From contig OZ037833.1 of NCBI GenBank assembly GCA_964035575.1, positions 2,046,001-2,110,000 on the forward strand: a stretch of DNA of 64,000 bases. Reading direction: 5' to 3'. Positions 41,046-51,715 of the stretch are shown one piece after another; position 1 is the stretch's first letter; every line of letters starts with the position of its first letter. The notes under the pieces are model-generated. The model saw only the letters and a program-made list of their open reading frames with translations, was not told where the DNA came from and did not search any database. A program made the translations under genes and the position numbers. The stretch is from Rhynchopus sp. YZ270_cl-10. Its lineage: Eukaryota > Euglenozoa > Diplonemea > Diplonemida > Diplonemidae.

Positions 41046-42410
41046 TATTTTTGTGTATTTTTTTTTGTGTAAATCGCTGACAGAGTGTTGAAAAGGGGGA
41101 GAAGGAGAGGAGGGGGAGTTTGAAAATGTTTTTTGTAGATCTTTAATTTTGCATTGAGGGGGGAGGAGGGGGAGAGAGCAGAGGAAAGGGTTGGGGGAAA
41201 AAATGGAGAGCTTTTTTTTTTTTTTGAATGTTTTCAGGGTTTCGTTTATCGATTTTATTGGAGAGATGTGAAGGGGTGGTGATGGTGGTGATGGGGGAGG
41301 GGGGGGAAGGGCAGCATATTGCAGTTCTGCTTCGCCGAATACGCGTCCAAAACGTAGGGGTGCGATTTTAGAAGAGTGTGGCTACAAAAAAAAAAAAAAA
41401 ACACAAAGAAAAGTTTATAAGATGAACCTAAGCCTTTCGGACAATCTCGTGCTTAGTCATCTTGAAGGAGGGGGTTAAAATTGATCAAAAAAAACAAAAA
41501 AAAAACGAGAGAAAAGTTTATCAGATGAACCAGAGCCCCTCGTGCTTAGTCATCTTCAAAGGGTGGAGATGAGTTGAGATATACCCGAAAACCCAGAGGG
41601 TATATCTGACCATATCTGTATTTTCGGTGGGTATCCCAAACTTATTTGGGAACCCACTTATTTCCCTTAATTCGCGACTATTTCTCTGCTAAAAAAAGAA
41701 ACCTAAATTGCTGATGTTTAGGTACCTTGAAGAGGGGTATCACAAAGATATCATGATTGCAAAAAAAGGGCAGATTATGTGTTAAGTCGACCGCCGGCCA
41801 AGGCAGTCGGATTGGGGTGTGTGTACAAGGTGAATTTCGTCGCCTCGTAGAAGAAAATAAAAACGCACAAAAAAAAAAAATTGAAAAATGAATCCACCTC
41901 CGACTGACCCACCTACGATGCCAGCCATCCGGATGAAAGCATAACCCTACCTCCGGCCTACAACAGTAGATGTAAGCAAAGTGCACACACAGCTGAAAAG
42001 GAAAAAAAAATAAAAGAACAAGAGGTTAACCTCATCTGAAACACCTCTTCGGAAGCAGACTTTCGTCGTCTCTGTAACTGTACATATTTTTATTTTTGGA
42101 TCTTATTGATGCGCCAAAACCGGCGCCAAACACCTGAAGGTGGAGCGGAGAGGTTATGCTTGGGCACAGACGATCCCTTTTCTTCTAATGGCAAAAAAAC
42201 AAAAAAATTGTTTTGAACAAAACCTACATAGAAACCAATTCACATAGCAATAGGAGTTTTAACGACAAAACGTAGGGGAGGTGGCAATTGTTGATAAAAA
42301 CTGCATAAAAACAATTTGAAGGATATTGCACCAAGTTTTTTTTTTTTCTTTTTGATAGCATTTAGCAATGCTGGCCTTCGAGATAAATAGGGGAGTTTTC
42401 TTTGGGAAGA
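41046..42410. repeat. Spacer with family-A hairpins and one family-E copy
   Basis: 41411-41465: leader plus CTAAGC...GCTTAG with outer AAGATGA/TCATCTT fully paired and a longer loop. 41513-41557: degenerate copy. 41583-41617: GATATACCC/GGGTATATC hairpin. About 41632-41652: TCCCAAA/TTTGGGA hairpin. 41702-41722: CCTAAA...TTTAGG. 41886-41942: family E preceded by a family-A-type leader. No gene. Confidence 0.75.
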
Positions 42411-42433
42411 TCTCGAGCTATGACTCGAGATAT

Positions 42434-42600
42434 TAACTAGTCGTCAGACCAGTCTAAAAATGACTAGTCATATGACCAGTCTCAATTGGTCATTTTCTGT
42501 TTGAGAGAACAAACAGAGCTACATACTAGTCTGACTAGTCATACGACTTAGTTATTTTTAGACTGGTCAAATGACTGGTCAAGGGTCCGACCAGTCCACC
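42434..42600. repeat. Cluster of GACTAGTC/GACCAGTC palindromes forming an imperfect inverted repeat
   Basis: Within about 165 bp there are about eight to ten copies of ACTAGTC, GACCAGTC or GACTGGTC. The left arm (AGACCAGTCTAAAAATGAC) and right arm (TTATTTTTAGACTGGTC) are imperfect reverse complements, so the whole may be a small inverted-repeat element. Confidence 0.6.
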
Positions 42601-43890
42601 GTGTCAAGAAGAAACTCTCCCCCTCTCCCCACCTGGCAACTCTACATCATATTTTCCACGAATTCTGCAAGAAAATCTAATAAAGTGCCTCTCTGTGCTT
42701 TGTCACCTTTTAAAAAAAGAAACTTGAAAAAAATGCATCCCAATTCTCGCCTCAAACTTGCCACCTGACGAGACAAAAACGATAAAAACAGATTTGATAC
42801 TGCCTATACTGGGCGCATAATACAAAATATAAAACTTGAAAGATGGAATCCACATCATCGACAACAACACATCTTTTAAACAAAACTGAACACATGAACG
42901 AAGCGGGAGGGGAAATGAATGGGGGGCTTTTGTTGGAGACTTTGTCAGGTTAGTGTCTGAAAGCGCAAAATTCTGGTTGCAAATAAGAACACCCGAAGAT
43001 GCACTCGCTCCACTCTACCCCCCTTTTTTTTTTGTTTTGTACAATCACCTTTGTACGGAGACAAGGGGTCTGTACATAACCTTTTTTCTTTCTTTCGTTT
43101 TGAAGAGACGATATGCATCCTAAGGGAAGAGAGGCTGCACTGCGTCTACAAACCCACACACAAAAAGAACACACAGAAGAACATACAAGGGGAGAGCAAG
43201 ATTGAAAAATAAATAACAAAAACAACAAAAAAAAAAAAACGAAAAATTGGTGAAATGATATCACGGTTTTCATTGTTTAGGTATCTTCAAAAAAAAAAGG
43301 GGGTGTCTGTGCTGGGAAAGCATATGACATTTACAAAAGGAAATGCCTTTTGAAAAAAGGGGGAGGAAAAAAAATCTTTGAAAAATGGCCTCATGTGGGT
43401 CACATATTTCAAAACAAAAGCAAAAAAAACAAGAAGTGGCAAGATGAACGTAAGCCTTTGCTCGCTTAGGTTTATCTAAAACAAAGAAAATTTGTCAGAT
43501 GAAATGTGCCTCTCTTACACACACATATTTTACCACTATCGTTATCGTGTGGGGAACACGGAAATATTGGGATAAAGTAGGGGGTTACACGAGAAATATA
43601 CTCATTGTCTCTGTTCAAATTCTACCATAACTACAAAACAGAACTGGAAGAAAAGAGGGGTTAGTATAAAAATCCCGTGGACACACACAAAGCGTATCGT
43701 TTTAAAAAAGACAATTTCTGGCAGTTTTACCCACCTTTTGTGACACAATTATTTTTTGTCGATTCGTTCGAGACCAATTATCTTAATTTTTTTGGAGAAT
43801 AAAAAAAGTTGAAAAAATGATTCTAAAGAAAACTTAGAAAAAGTGATGAACCCATCCTTTTCAAGTTTTAAAAAAATTCCCCTCCCCCCT
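42601..43890. other. Spacer with diverged hairpins; no gene
   Basis: Family-A-like hairpins at about 42665-42715, 43439-43478 (TAAGC...GCTTA) and 43489-43530 (TGTG...CACA), and family C at 43028-43080 (CTTTGT-ACGGAG-ACAAGG). The rest is A/T-rich. Confidence 0.6.
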
Positions 43891-43905
43891 CCCTCCCTCC
43901 CTCCA

Positions 43906-43981
43906 CAGCAGAGAATAAGACTCGGGGACCTGGACCAGGACCTGGACCCAGGGACCGGGGACCCGGCTTATTCTCTGCTGT
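43906..43981. repeat. Perfect 15-bp stem hairpin with GGACC-rich loop
   Basis: ACAGCAGAGAATAAG (43906-43920) and its exact complement (43967-43981) flank a loop of GGACC-type repeats (GGACCTGGACCAGGACCTGG). It sits about 65 bp downstream of the stop of the next gene, within a (CCCT)n tract. Confidence 0.85.
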
Positions 43982-44045
43982 GCTTCCCTCCCCTCATTTT
44001 AACACACTTTTTTTTTTTGAGATTTTTTTCTGTCAAAACTAATTT

Positions 44046-44518
44046 CTATCCCTCCATGAGAACCAACGTTGCTTCGTCTTCACTGAACGTGGAGTCGGTG
44101 AGGCCGGTACTTTGGGCTCCTTCGATTAGTTCACGGGGGGGTGGGGGTGTTGTGAAGGTGGATGACGCACTTGCAAGCCTCGACACAGAGAAGCCTGCTA
44201 CGTAGTGCGGGTCGTTGTGGATGCGCAAATTGACCAACTCGTCGTCCTCGCTCTCCGCAGTTCGCTTTGAGGAACCTACCACCGGCGTCACAGTCGACAA
44301 CGCAGAAAGAGACGAAGAATGCTCTGAAGCAGAGTATCCCGGAGACGGCCCTGTGCAGTCCGACGCAATCGCAGACTCTTGCCATTCTGTATTTTAAAGG
44401 GTAAAGCGTTGCACCCTTTAAGCAACATACCTCTAAGCTCCGCAACACAGGCCTTCAAACGGCACTTCACCTCCTGAACATTTTCATAGTCGTAGTCTGT
44501 TTTGGTATTGACAATCAT
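44046..44518 (-). CDS. Hypothetical 142-residue acidic/Ser-rich protein, two exons
   Basis: Exon 1 (44518-44431) joins exon 2 (44386-44046) across a 44-bp intron (GTATGT...AATACAG). The product begins MIVNTKTDYDYENVQEVKCR, has a short helical start, then a Ser/Glu/Asp-rich, probably disordered body ending EDEATLVLMEG. I recognise no domain. The acceptable frame, matching splice signals and GC content support it as a real gene. The intron would be the shortest in this window. Confidence 0.6.
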
Positions 44519-44680
44519 AATACCAAAAAAAGTGAGTGCACAAAACGCTCTCTGGGAGAGGCGTCTGACACTTCATTTTTTGTTAAAATCTCTTCATTTT
44601 CTGCCTATTTTCCCTTCTTATTTTTTTCTTGTACTTCATTTTGTTTTGGTTAGATACGCTCAATCGCCGTTCTGTGAATA

Positions 44681-45862
44681 TCACGGAACTCCTTTTTCAT
44701 GAAGTTGATGGAAAAAAAAAATCATACGTTCAGGGTGGTACTCTGTTGCTGCCTCTGGGGAGTATGTGTTGTCGAAGGCGAGAAGAAGTTGGTCCGCAGT
44801 TTTGCGCATTTGCGGACAGAACTGCAGACTATCACAGAGAAGAGTCTGCTCTAGCAGAGACGCTGTAGGGAACTTCTTCTGAAACCACGCCAGGTCCCTC
44901 CCTTTGAAGGCCTTCTGTGCGCCTATGAGACTCTTCTCATCCCCAGGGAAGAGCTGTTCACCCAACACCATCTCCGCCACACAGCACCCCACGGACCACA
45001 CATCCAACTGAAACGTATAATCCACCGCATTGCCTGTAATCTCTGGTGCCCTGTAGGGGTAGGTGCAGACATATTTACCGTGAGTCATATCGGGGAATTT
45101 CCCTTTTTCTTCGTGATGAGACATAAGGGGTCGTCTGCAGGAGCCTAGGTCAACGAGTTTGCAGTCAACAACACCAAGGGATCCGTTTACATTGCCAAGG
45201 CGAAGGCAGATGTTCTCAGGTTTGATATCGCGGTGAAGCATATTGCAACGGTGGAGATGCGCAATCCCAGCAAAGCTGTTGGTAATAACAACCCTCCTCT
45301 GTGCCTCATCCAGCTTGCGAACCGATCCACGAAATTCATTGGGAAATTTCTTAAAAAAATACTTCAATTTTTTTGCAGCCCGACCGACACTCCGCCCTGC
45401 AATATCCGATACGTATTCAGACAAATTGCAGTCCAACCCTTCTTCAACAATATAAAAAAAGTTTTCTACCCACCAACAATCCTTCAAAGATATTATCGAG
45501 GGATGGGGTGACGTCTTTAACATATGGATGAGCGTACGCACTTCACGGTACGATGCTTCGCAGGAAGAGGTATCGTCGGTGGCCTGACGCTTGATGATCA
45601 TATCCCCACCACTATGCGAATCATGGCAACGGATTATACAGCCGAAACTCCCATTTCCCGCAAGATGTGCATATCCGTAGTACCTCCCATCCACCTCCCG
45701 CGGTACCTTCAGTACAATCCCTTCATCCCCTTTTTCATTCTCAATATAATGCACTACCGGAGCGTCTCCAGCTTCAACACAACGTTGCTGCTTCACAAAT
45801 CTCTGCTGCAACGACCCAGCATGCGGTTCAAATGCTGTCGCTGCACTCCGTTTTAGCCCCAT
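44681..45862 (-). CDS. CMGC-like protein kinase
   Basis: 393 residues from ATG 45862, directly after TTTTTTTTTCTTCGAAG. Kinase features: LAGNGSFGCII glycine loop, IIKR lysine, HLHRCNMLHRDIKPENICL catalytic loop, VDLGSCRR (DLG in place of DFG), CTYPYRAPEI activation segment, LDVWSVGCCVAEMVLGEQLF. The WSVGC and GEQLFPG pattern is typical of CMGC kinases. A 35-residue insert (SDIAGRSVGRAAKKLKYFFK and on) separates the N- and C-lobe motifs. Residues 1-65 are unconserved. Substrate unknown. Confidence 0.82.
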   Translation of the reverse strand: MGLKRSAATAFEPHAGSLQQRFVKQQRCVEAGDAPVVHYIENEKGDEGIVLKVPREVDGRYYGYAHLAGNGSFGCIIRCHDSHSGGDMIIKRQATDDTSSCEASYREVRTLIHMLKTSPHPSIISLKDCWWVENFFYIVEEGLDCNLSEYVSDIAGRSVGRAAKKLKYFFKKFPNEFRGSVRKLDEAQRRVVITNSFAGIAHLHRCNMLHRDIKPENICLRLGNVNGSLGVVDCKLVDLGSCRRPLMSHHEEKGKFPDMTHGKYVCTYPYRAPEITGNAVDYTFQLDVWSVGCCVAEMVLGEQLFPGDEKSLIGAQKAFKGRDLAWFQKKFPTASLLEQTLLCDSLQFCPQMRKTADQLLLAFDNTYSPEAATEYHPERMIFFFHQLHEKGVP

Positions 45863-46106
45863 CTTCGAAGAAAAAAAAAGGGTTTTCCAAGGGGTTTGGA
45901 GGGAGGAGGGAGGGAGAAAGGAAGAAAAAAAGGTTGGTGCTAGATCGCCCCAATAAAGTCTTAAAAAAACAAAGAGAAAATGATTTGAATCAAAATGATG
46001 GGGTTTGTGTATTGCTGTAAAAGGGGATGAAAAATGGAGGGGAGAAATGTTGATTAAAAGATTTTCATATTGAGGTTGTGTTATGAGAATTTATTCTCTC
46101 TTTTTT

Positions 46107-47354
46107 TCACCAAGGAATTGCATCAGCACGGAGTGAGAGAGAATCGGTCTGAGGGGTTTGTGTGTCTTTGGAAGAGGTAGTGCTTTTCCTTATTGGGTTT
46201 GGCTTGTAGCGGTAACGACCGGATCTGACTTGGTTGTGGAGGTTTTGTAAGGTATTGCAGTTTGCATGGTCGGCGACGGCTTCCCAGAAAGCATTTCTCC
46301 GTTTTGCGAGAACGATGCCAGCACCACGAAGAAGATATTTCCTGCAAACAAAATCCAGCTCCATCCCGGTTCTCTCCAACGCCCGGTATTCACGTCGTGC
46401 CGCAGCCTCGTTGCCAAGAATGCAGTAAAACAGTACAAGACCACCCCATCCACCGGACCAGGTGTTCATCCTCCGTTTCCGACGAAACGCCTTTTCCCTT
46501 AGATCTGCAAGAATCGCATTCGCAGCGTCTTCATTCGTTTCTATCTTTGTTTCTGCTGATTCATCCTTTTTGATGAAATCTGGGCAAATCGGGTCTGCAA
46601 AATCGCCTTCCAGCACCCATTTAATGAGCACCGCACAACGACTGTCAAGAAGACGCAACGACACCTCTACCAACGCATATGCAAGGCTTCTCCCTGTTAT
46701 CCTCCAGTTGTGTATTTTGTTGAGCGTCACATTCAGGTCTGTGTATGTATCTATGGAGGACACCCACAGAGACATGATATCAGCGGATACACGGTGGCGG
46801 TACGTTGCTTGGCGTCTGGTGATAAGCTTGGCCAGTTCTGTGTGCTGTCTTTCACGTGCAAGGTATTGGCAAAGCTCATTTAACACTGGTGCAGTAGGTT
46901 GGTCTTCTTCGAGAAGCCCCTCCCACATGGTCTCAAAATCTTTGAATGCCCCGGTTCTGATGCATAATTTCATCAAAAAGGTGGCAACGTGAGGCGCATC
47001 TTGGATGTTGTGTTCTTCAATAAAACGACGTGCATGCGTTAATGTAGGTGCAGTAGTCAATAATAGCTGCAACGTGCGACGCCCTACATGGTACTTCTCA
47101 AGCTTAACACGAATTACTTCTGCCATCTCCTTCTCCCATAGGTGCGGCTCCCCTCGAGACAACTGCTTCAACCCATCCATATACTGGCGAACCTCCATCA
47201 AGCAGTCCACATCCCCATATTGGTTTGGCAAGTGTACACCAGGCTTTCCCTTTGTAGTGGGAATGCCCTCAAGCCTTGCGGTGTAAACATGACGTCGCAA
47301 ATACCCAATCAACGCACAATACCTTCTCTGAGAATATAACCTAAATATGTGCAT
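46107..47354 (-). CDS. Helical-repeat (PPR-like), probably mitochondrial protein
   Basis: 415 residues from ATG 47354. The N-terminus (MHIFRLYSQRRYCALIGYLR) is basic and hydrophobic like a mitochondrial targeting signal. The body is all-helical with degenerate about 35-residue periodicity (PHVATFLMKLCIRTGAFKDF, APVLNELCQYLARERQHTEL, GLVLFYCILGNEAAARREYR), as in pentatricopeptide or related mitoribosomal helical proteins. The tail is basic and Ser/Thr-rich. Euglenozoan mitochondria use many such proteins. The specific family is not certain. Confidence 0.6.
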   Translation of the reverse strand: MHIFRLYSQRRYCALIGYLRRHVYTARLEGIPTTKGKPGVHLPNQYGDVDCLMEVRQYMDGLKQLSRGEPHLWEKEMAEVIRVKLEKYHVGRRTLQLLLTTAPTLTHARRFIEEHNIQDAPHVATFLMKLCIRTGAFKDFETMWEGLLEEDQPTAPVLNELCQYLARERQHTELAKLITRRQATYRHRVSADIMSLWVSSIDTYTDLNVTLNKIHNWRITGRSLAYALVEVSLRLLDSRCAVLIKWVLEGDFADPICPDFIKKDESAETKIETNEDAANAILADLREKAFRRKRRMNTWSGGWGGLVLFYCILGNEAAARREYRALERTGMELDFVCRKYLLRGAGIVLAKRRNAFWEAVADHANCNTLQNLHNQVRSGRYRYKPNPIRKSTTSSKDTQTPQTDSLSLRADAIPW

Positions 47355-47771
47355 CAGGAAATTATCACATGTGTTTTTTTTTTAATCCGCTGTCGAATAA
47401 AAGCCGACTGCGAAACAAAAAAAAAAACAAATTCTGAGAGGTTGTTGAAGTTGTGGTTACCCTGCACCAACCCCACAACGAGACAGGTTTGAGATAAACC
47501 TACAGTCGAAAAACACCCCATACCAGAAGAACATTGAAAACCGAGAGGAAAATTATCACCTTTTTTTTTCGTTCGTTCGAAGATTTTTCTTTTTTTTCTG
47601 TGTATGAAATATGAAGCCACACGGCTCCTAGGATGCTTTTTGTTGTGGGGGGTATCGACAAAAGTCGAACCCTAAGTGCAATCCCGTCTCTTCTAATCGC
47701 ATGCCGTATGGACTGCTGACCGGGGTTGTGAAGTAGAAATGGCTAGGGTAGATTTTTTTTTTGTTGGAAAA
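47355..47771. other. Spacer; nothing firm
   Basis: Contains a tRNA-like stretch near 47640-47735 that fails to fold as a tRNA (see rejected list). Otherwise no repeat or gene recognised. Confidence 0.4.
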
Positions 47772-48642
47772 CTAGTCTTGTTTTCGTCTCTTCGCAGCGG
47801 AGTCCTCTGTAGTGTCCTCACCCCGTTTTCTCTTCGCACTGTCACTCTCTGCGTCGCTCGCACCGTCCTTCTCTTCCTTATCCTTATCCTCATCCAGCTC
47901 CACAGCGCAGTAACAGAAGTCATCATCCCCTTTGCAGCGGTCGCTGTGGGGAATGAGTGTGTGTTTTTTGCTTGGTTTTGGGCATGTGGCGTGGGATTCA
48001 TACCTATCCTCCAAGTCCAGCAGTACATTCGCGTTCGCGATAGACAGCTTCATGAGACCACAGTTATTGCACCGTGCGGAGAACTCCTCATCAAGGATTT
48101 CCGCTCTGTTTGTTAGAGTGTTTGGAAGAAGAAGAAAAATTCATGATAAAAAACCGCAGTCAACCTTGAACACAATCAATTATCGTACAGCAGCAGCAAC
48201 ACAATACAAGAAAAAATTGAAAAGACAGCTGCAAGCCTTCCGCAGAGAGCGATGCTTTGCCACCGCAGCAACACCATTACTAGCAATCTTTGAGGGGGGG
48301 GGGGGGGGGGGGGGTTTTGCCCCTTCTTACATACGCAAGCTCCTCCTTGCGGATCTGCTCCTTCTGGAACTTCTGTTTGTGTGTGCTCATATCCTTTGGC
48401 TCCATGGCTGCCAGCTGCGATGGTGTGAGGCTCGAGTCAACCAGCATCGGAGCCACTGTCCGGAAGTTCAAACACACTGCACGGAACTGCGCCATCAACT
48501 CTGCGTTTGCCGATGTGGAACAGTCAAACGCACTCCACAGCTCTGCCACAACATTCTGTGCAAGCCCCGGATGGCTTTCACCCACCGCCTTTTTAAACTC
48601 CGCACTTATCTTTTTAACGTGCGCATCTTTGAGAGCGCTCAT
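47772..48642 (-). CDS. TFIIS central-domain protein with atypical Cys cluster, three exons
   Basis: Exons 48642-48335, 48105-48004 and 47943-47772 join in frame (introns GTATGT...AAACAG and GTATGA...CCACAG) to give 193 residues. Residues about 10-105 resemble the TFIIS domain II that binds RNA polymerase II (FRAVCLNFRTVAPMLVDSSL, LTPSQLAAMEPKDMSTHKQK). Exon 2-3 encode CNNCG and, about 25 residues on, RCKGDDDFCYC, a possible zinc site unlike the usual TFIIS ribbon, since its RSADE catalytic hairpin is absent. An acidic-basic tail with KRKRGED and KRRKQD ends the protein, a likely nuclear signal. Intron 1 carries an about 20-base G run on the plus strand (from about 48295). Confidence 0.72.
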
Positions 48643-49068
48643 CCCTTCTTCCTACTTGTTTTATGTTGGGGTGAGAGCGGAAGAGGGGAGAAGGGGAGGG
48701 AGAAACGTATGACCATTTTTTTTACCCAAATCAGATTAAATATGTTGGGACAAAAAAAAGGGGGGTGGTTTTTGGCTAGAAAAATATCCCCCACCCCCTA
48801 CCCCCTGTGTTGTGTCCTCTATGAATGAGTGGCCTTTTTCGGTAAAAAGCCGGTCCCATCCTCTCCTTCCCAAAAGGAATAAAGGAAAGTTGGAAAGGTG
48901 GTGCATAGAGGGGGAGACAAATAGACAACAAATGCACACATCTGAAAAGAGACTGAGCGGATATCATTGCCGAGAAGGGAGGTACTGTTGGTGCATTCGC
49001 ATTGCGCGTGGTATTGCCTGTCAAAAAATGAGGAATTTTTTACTGAAAAACTTATTAAAAAAACCAGA
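48643..49068. other. Spacer; nothing recognised
   Basis: Purine/pyrimidine-biased sequence upstream of the TFIIS-like gene, then A/T-rich; no gene or repeat seen. Confidence 0.4.
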
Positions 49069-50830
49069 TTAACGTTCTAAATCCAACAAATTGTACACCC
49101 GCAAAGAACCTAATGAGGGGCATACCGTTTGCGCTCGCGCCGGCCAGTCGTACCTTGCGGCCCCAGGCAGTATGACGCCAGAGAGGACTGGGAGACGGCC
49201 TTCTATTGAATCTTCCATTGCATCGGGTGAGGCTGGTGTGGGGTGTGCGCCGGGGGTGGTCTCGAGATCGTCAGAGGGGACGGGGCTGCGGTTGTCGCCG
49301 TGGTAGACGTGGGCGTCGTGTTGCTTGTGTAGGGGTGGGAGGGTCAGCTCGCTGTCGTCGATGCTTGCGTGTGCGTCCTGTGCATAGGGCGAGAGCCCCT
49401 GCTGGAACAACCGATTCTGCTCCAACACATATTCATCCAAACGCATAATCTGCTTCTGACTTTCCCGCCGCTTTCCACTCGCTTTGCTCCGCTTTTTTTT
49501 CTGCCGTTTCTCGGTTTTAACCGGCTCGGCGACATCGACGACACGCCGTTTCCGGTTTGCTGAGACCTTTCTCTCCTTTGGCAGTTCTTTCTCCAGGGTT
49601 GACTGTTCTTCTACACCGCCACCACCACCGCTCTCATGTAGCTCCGCCGCTTCCACCTCCACTGCAGCTTCTTGATCTGCTATTGGGGATTCGGTAGGGG
49701 TGAGAACCCATATTCGCTGTTCGGTTGTGCGGGGTTCTCCGGTGTGCGGGCGTTGGAGTTTCCCTGCGCTTCGGACGCTTGGTTGTGGGTGCACTGTGCT
49801 GTCGGTGTCGACGCTGTTCGCTGTGCTACTCCGCGGGAAGTGCTGTGTCTCCACTGGCACAGCAATCCCCTGCGGCGGCACCAACCCTGTAAACTGCGGC
49901 ACCACCTCCGCCCAAAGCTCCTGCACCACCACATCGACCACCTCCTCCACCACAGCACCCCTCGGACTCCCCCTCCCCCTCCTCCTCTTCCCTTTCACAT
50001 GCCTCCCAGACTGTCTCCATCGGTCGTACACCGATGCCTCTTCGTCACTCCCCATCACATCCTGCAAACTAGACAAATCTAATGAACACTGCGCGTCGTC
50101 CATGAGAACTTCTTCAATCGGGGTAATGGTTTCGTCTTCGTAGGTTCCACCGTAGGGGCTTTCGATGTGGGTGGGAGGGGTGGCTGTCGTGGTGTTGCCT
50201 TCAATGGTGAGGGAGGCTCGACGGAGTGCGGGAGAGCGGGGGAGACGGAGGCTTGAGGATTGAAGGGAGGTGCGTGAAAGGCGTGCGATATGTGTATTAG
50301 GTAGACGCGACGGTGCGCGATCCAATGTAACGCTACGCTCCACACGACCACCAAGCAGAAGAGCCCTACAAGGCAACGCAAAGTTATGAAACAACGACCA
50401 TTCACACAACAAAGACCGTTCCGCCATCACCTGCATGCCATTCCCTAAAGGACGGTATGGGGCTAGCTCCATACCACGAGGCTTTAAGAGGGGTTCATCT
50501 GCACGCACGCTGGATAGTCTGTTTTTGTTGTTTTTAAGAAAAATGGTTTATTTGGGAAGGGGGGAAGGGAGGTTAAAGACAGTACCTTTCCTCCATTGTC
50601 AAGACCGTTGCTGCAAGTGATTTCTCCAGGGCGGTCTCATAAGAGGCTTGGATTTCGAGGGAAAAACAGCTTGAGGGTGCGGGAAGGATGCCATGGCAGG
50701 TCGCGATGGTTGGGGTTGCTGGACAGCCCCCACGAAGCCCGAGGGCGCTGTTCTGCCTGCCTAAGGACTGCTCCTCGGCCACATCCCCACTGTCCAGGAT
50801 TTCATCGTCGAACAGTGGGATGTACAACAT
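49069..50830 (-). CDS. Hypothetical basic nuclear-type protein, two exons
   Basis: Exon 1 (50830-50586) starts MLYIPLFDDEILDSGDVAEE. A 67-bp intron (GTACTG...AAAACAG) joins it in frame to exon 2 (50518-49069), giving 564 residues. Exon 2 alone has no good ATG near its start, which supports the join. The protein is largely disordered, with Arg-rich and Lys-rich blocks (HVKGKRRRGRGSPRG, KRQKKKRSKASGKRRE) like nuclear localisation or nucleic-acid-binding tails and a helical acidic segment (VVEEVVDVVVQELWAEVVPQ). No family recognised. Only the intron's GTACTG donor departs from the local GTATG rule. Confidence 0.65.
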
Positions 50831-51715
50831 CGTACCTTGTGTTTCAAGGATATTCTTTTCCCCCACTTCACCCTACTTCACCCATAGCAAAATAATCAAA
50901 AAAATCGAAAAAGAAAGAGGGGGAGCTTTGTGTATTATTTGGAGGGGGTTTATTAAAAAAGAGTGTATATTATGTTCTGTTGGGTGTAGATGAAATAAGG
51001 GGGAAAATGATGAATATGGACTTCTCAAAGCAGAGGGTTTGTTTTATGCACTTGACGCCAGCGGTCTTTTAGGCAGGATAAAAAATGATATATTGGAACA
51101 AAAAAGGAGGGAGGGTGTGGCCGTTTTTTTGTTACTTCGAACCGCTGTAGGATCCGTTGGTAAGGGGGGAGGGAGGAGAAATTAGTCTTTTGTCTTTGTA
51201 TGTGTTAAATGTTACTTCTTCAGAAAGGAACAGTCGAAAATGTCACAAAAAAAAAAAAAAAATGGGAAGAGGAGGCTAAATGCTTCCTTCTACAATAAGG
51301 AAGAGAGATGGATGTTTTTTTTTGCTTTTTTTTGGGACAAGCGTATTCGAATTTAAAAAAAGTCATCAAATCTGGAAGGAAAGGGGGGGGATGTACGCAG
51401 GTTAACAGAAGGAAAACGTTTTGCCCCAAATATCCCTTATTCCATCCCTTATTCTTCTCCGCAAACCATGCACCATCCCCCTTCACACACACATCCCCCC
51501 ACCTTTTTTCTAAACCAAATTGTACAGGCCGTTTTTTTTCTTCTTCTCGCCTTTTTTAAAAAAAATACCTTGGTTGGTACTTCCCCGCATTCCCATACCC
51601 CCCTCCTCCCATCCCCAACTTTTCAAAAAAAACCCGGTGTTTGTGGTTAGAAGGATGAATGTTGTGTTATGTTTTTTTTTTTTTTTTGAAAAGATTCCCA
51701 AAAGGAAAAAGCTTT
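50831..51715. other. Spacer; nothing recognised
   Basis: Pyrimidine tracts for the preceding gene and A/T-rich sequence with many homopolymers. No dispersed repeat copy or gene identified. Confidence 0.4.

Noticed and set aside
47640-47740. tRNA-like stretch with a TTCGAC T-loop and D-arm-like GCA...TGC
   Set aside because: The T stem does not pair, no acceptor stem closes, and the anticodon stem is ambiguous. At most a decayed tRNA.
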